DNA from: Lactobacillus sp.
GTDB taxonomy: Bacteria; Pseudomonadota; Alphaproteobacteria; RF32; CAG-239
Direction: 5' to 3'
Length of the DNA stretch: 8,040 nt
NCBI GenBank assembly: GCA_031263385.1
Contig: JAISFX010000089.1
Coordinates: 1 to 8,040, forward strand
Part shown: positions 7,209 to 8,040 of the stretch, one piece after another
Layout of the letters: every line of letters starts with the position of its first letter
Numbering within the stretch: the stretch's first letter is position 1
Program-made: the position numbers and the translations under genes
Notes under the pieces: model-generated
The model's database searches: none
What the model saw: the letters and a program-made list of their open reading frames with translations, nothing else
What the model was told of the DNA's origin: nothing

Positions 7209-8040
7209 CCCAAAATCTTCTTTAGATCATCTTCAGGTGTTGATATCGGAGTTATATTAAATTTCTCCACTAATATTTTTAAAACATTAGGAGACACAAA
7301 TGCCGGTATGGTTGGTCCCAGATAAATGTTTTTAATTCCCAAATACAACAGTGTCAAAAGAATACATACAGCCTTTTGTTCATACCATGATAGAACCAAA
7401 GATAAGGGTAGTTCATTAACGCCGCAGTTAAACGCCTCGGCAAGGGCTACAGCGACCCTTATAGCACTAAATGCATCATTACATTGTCCCATGTCCATAA
7501 TTCTGGGTAGGCCGGCAACTGTCCCCAAATCCATGTCATTAAAGCGATACTTACCGCATGCAAGGGTTAATATAGCAGTATCTTTGGGGGTGTTAGCAAC
7601 AAATTGGGTATAATAGTTCCTGCCAGGTTTGGCTCCGTCACACCCACCAACCAAGAAAAAGTGTTTTAGCTGACCGGACTTAACTGCTTCAATAATCTTG
7701 TCAGCTACAGACAAAACAGCATTATGCCCAAAACCGGTCATTACCTTTGTTCCACCGTTTATACCTGTTAGCTGAGTGTCATCTTTATAACCACCAAGCT
7801 CTATTGCCTTATTAATAACAGGAGCAAAATCTTTTTTGTCATCAATATGTGTCATGTTGGGATAAGCCACTACAGAAGTCGTAAACACCCTGTCTGCATA
7901 GCTTTCCTTAACAGGCATAATGCAGTTTGTTGTAAACAATATCGGCGCGGGTATATTATCAAATTCTTTTTGTTGATTTTGCCAAGCAGTACCAAAGTTT
8001 CCCTTTAAGTGTTTATATTTATTCAATTCAGGATAAGCAT
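7205..8040 (-). CDS. hcp: hydroxylamine reductase / hybrid-cluster protein Hcp, C-terminal part
   Basis: Hcp (prismane protein) carries a hybrid Fe-S-O cluster; it reduces hydroxylamine in vitro and is linked to nitric oxide detoxification in anaerobic cells. About 278 of about 550 residues are present; the frame stays open through the right edge and reads PEL just before the TTG codon at 8026-8024, so that TTG is internal. Numbering from this codon, the hybrid-cluster ligands are TTNC Cys35, VGGC Cys129, LACG Cys157, GQC Cys182 and WYEQK Glu216, with the conserved Lys218. Their spacings (94, 28, 25, 34) follow Cys312, Cys406, Cys434, Cys459 and Glu494 of the Desulfovibrio protein (94, 28, 25, 35). 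The remaining ligands (His, Glu) and the N-terminal cluster cysteines lie outside the window. The TAG stop overlaps the Nudix TAA tail to tail. Confidence 0.96.
   Translation of the reverse strand, partial: AYPELNKYKHLKGNFGTAWQNQQKEFDNIPAPILFTTNCIMPVKESYADRVFTTSVVAYPNMTHIDDKKDFAPVINKAIELGGYKDDTQLTGINGGTKVMTGFGHNAVLSVADKIIEAVKSGQLKHFFLVGGCDGAKPGRNYYTQFVANTPKDTAILTLACGKYRFNDMDLGTVAGLPRIMDMGQCNDAFSAIRVAVALAEAFNCGVNELPLSLVLSWYEQKAVCILLTLLYLGIKNIYLGPTIPAFVSPNVLKILVEKFNITPISTPEDDLKKILG

Noticed and set aside
7326..7613. Plus-strand open frame of 95 codons inside hcp
   Set aside because: It lies wholly antisense to strongly conserved hcp coding sequence, has no ribosome site and resembles no protein I know.
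8024..8026. TTG at 8026 as the true start of hcp
   Set aside because: The frame remains open to the window edge and encodes conserved Hcp residues (A-Y-P-E-L) upstream; half of the family length is missing.

Overview
The window looks like a piece of an AT-rich Gram-negative chromosome, most likely from an alphaproteobacterium with an anaerobic or facultative life, such as an uncultured gut lineage. The evidence is gene content and order. LpxC and BamD require an outer membrane with lipid A. The run lpxC-bamD-recN is the arrangement known from Alphaproteobacteria, where it normally sits between ftsZ and ligA. A hydroxylamine reductase (Hcp) points to low-oxygen life. The taxonomic placement is inference.

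Layout: (1) 15-358, RNase P RNA (rnpB), complete, closed by a perfect 9-bp P1 helix. (2) 388-5401, four plus-strand genes, lpxC, bamD, recN and a long glutamyl-tRNA synthetase, separated by only 3-4 bases and almost certainly one operon that starts 29 bases after rnpB with no visible terminator between. (3) 5443-6750, a minus-strand YcaD-like major facilitator transporter, convergent with the operon. (4) 6813-7208, a small plus-strand Nudix hydrolase, divergent from the transporter. (5) 7205-8040, the C-terminal half of hcp on the minus strand, running off the right edge; its stop codon overlaps the Nudix stop codon.

The first block combines housekeeping functions: tRNA 5' maturation, the committed step of lipid A synthesis, outer-membrane protein assembly, recombinational repair and tRNA charging. 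The second block is stress and transport related: efflux-type transporter, nucleotide clean-up or repair, and nitrosative-stress defence. No intergenic stretch exceeds 70 bases. I see no tRNA, CRISPR array, insertion sequence or phage gene.

I did not find an undescribed multi-gene system. The oddest signal is a G+C-richer, hairpin-forming segment of about 75-80 bases (about 1268-1346) carried in frame inside the 5' end of bamD. It lengthens the lipoprotein signal peptide and resembles the in-gene palindromic elements known from Rickettsia. Second is the Firmicutes-like long GltX in the place where ligA is expected.
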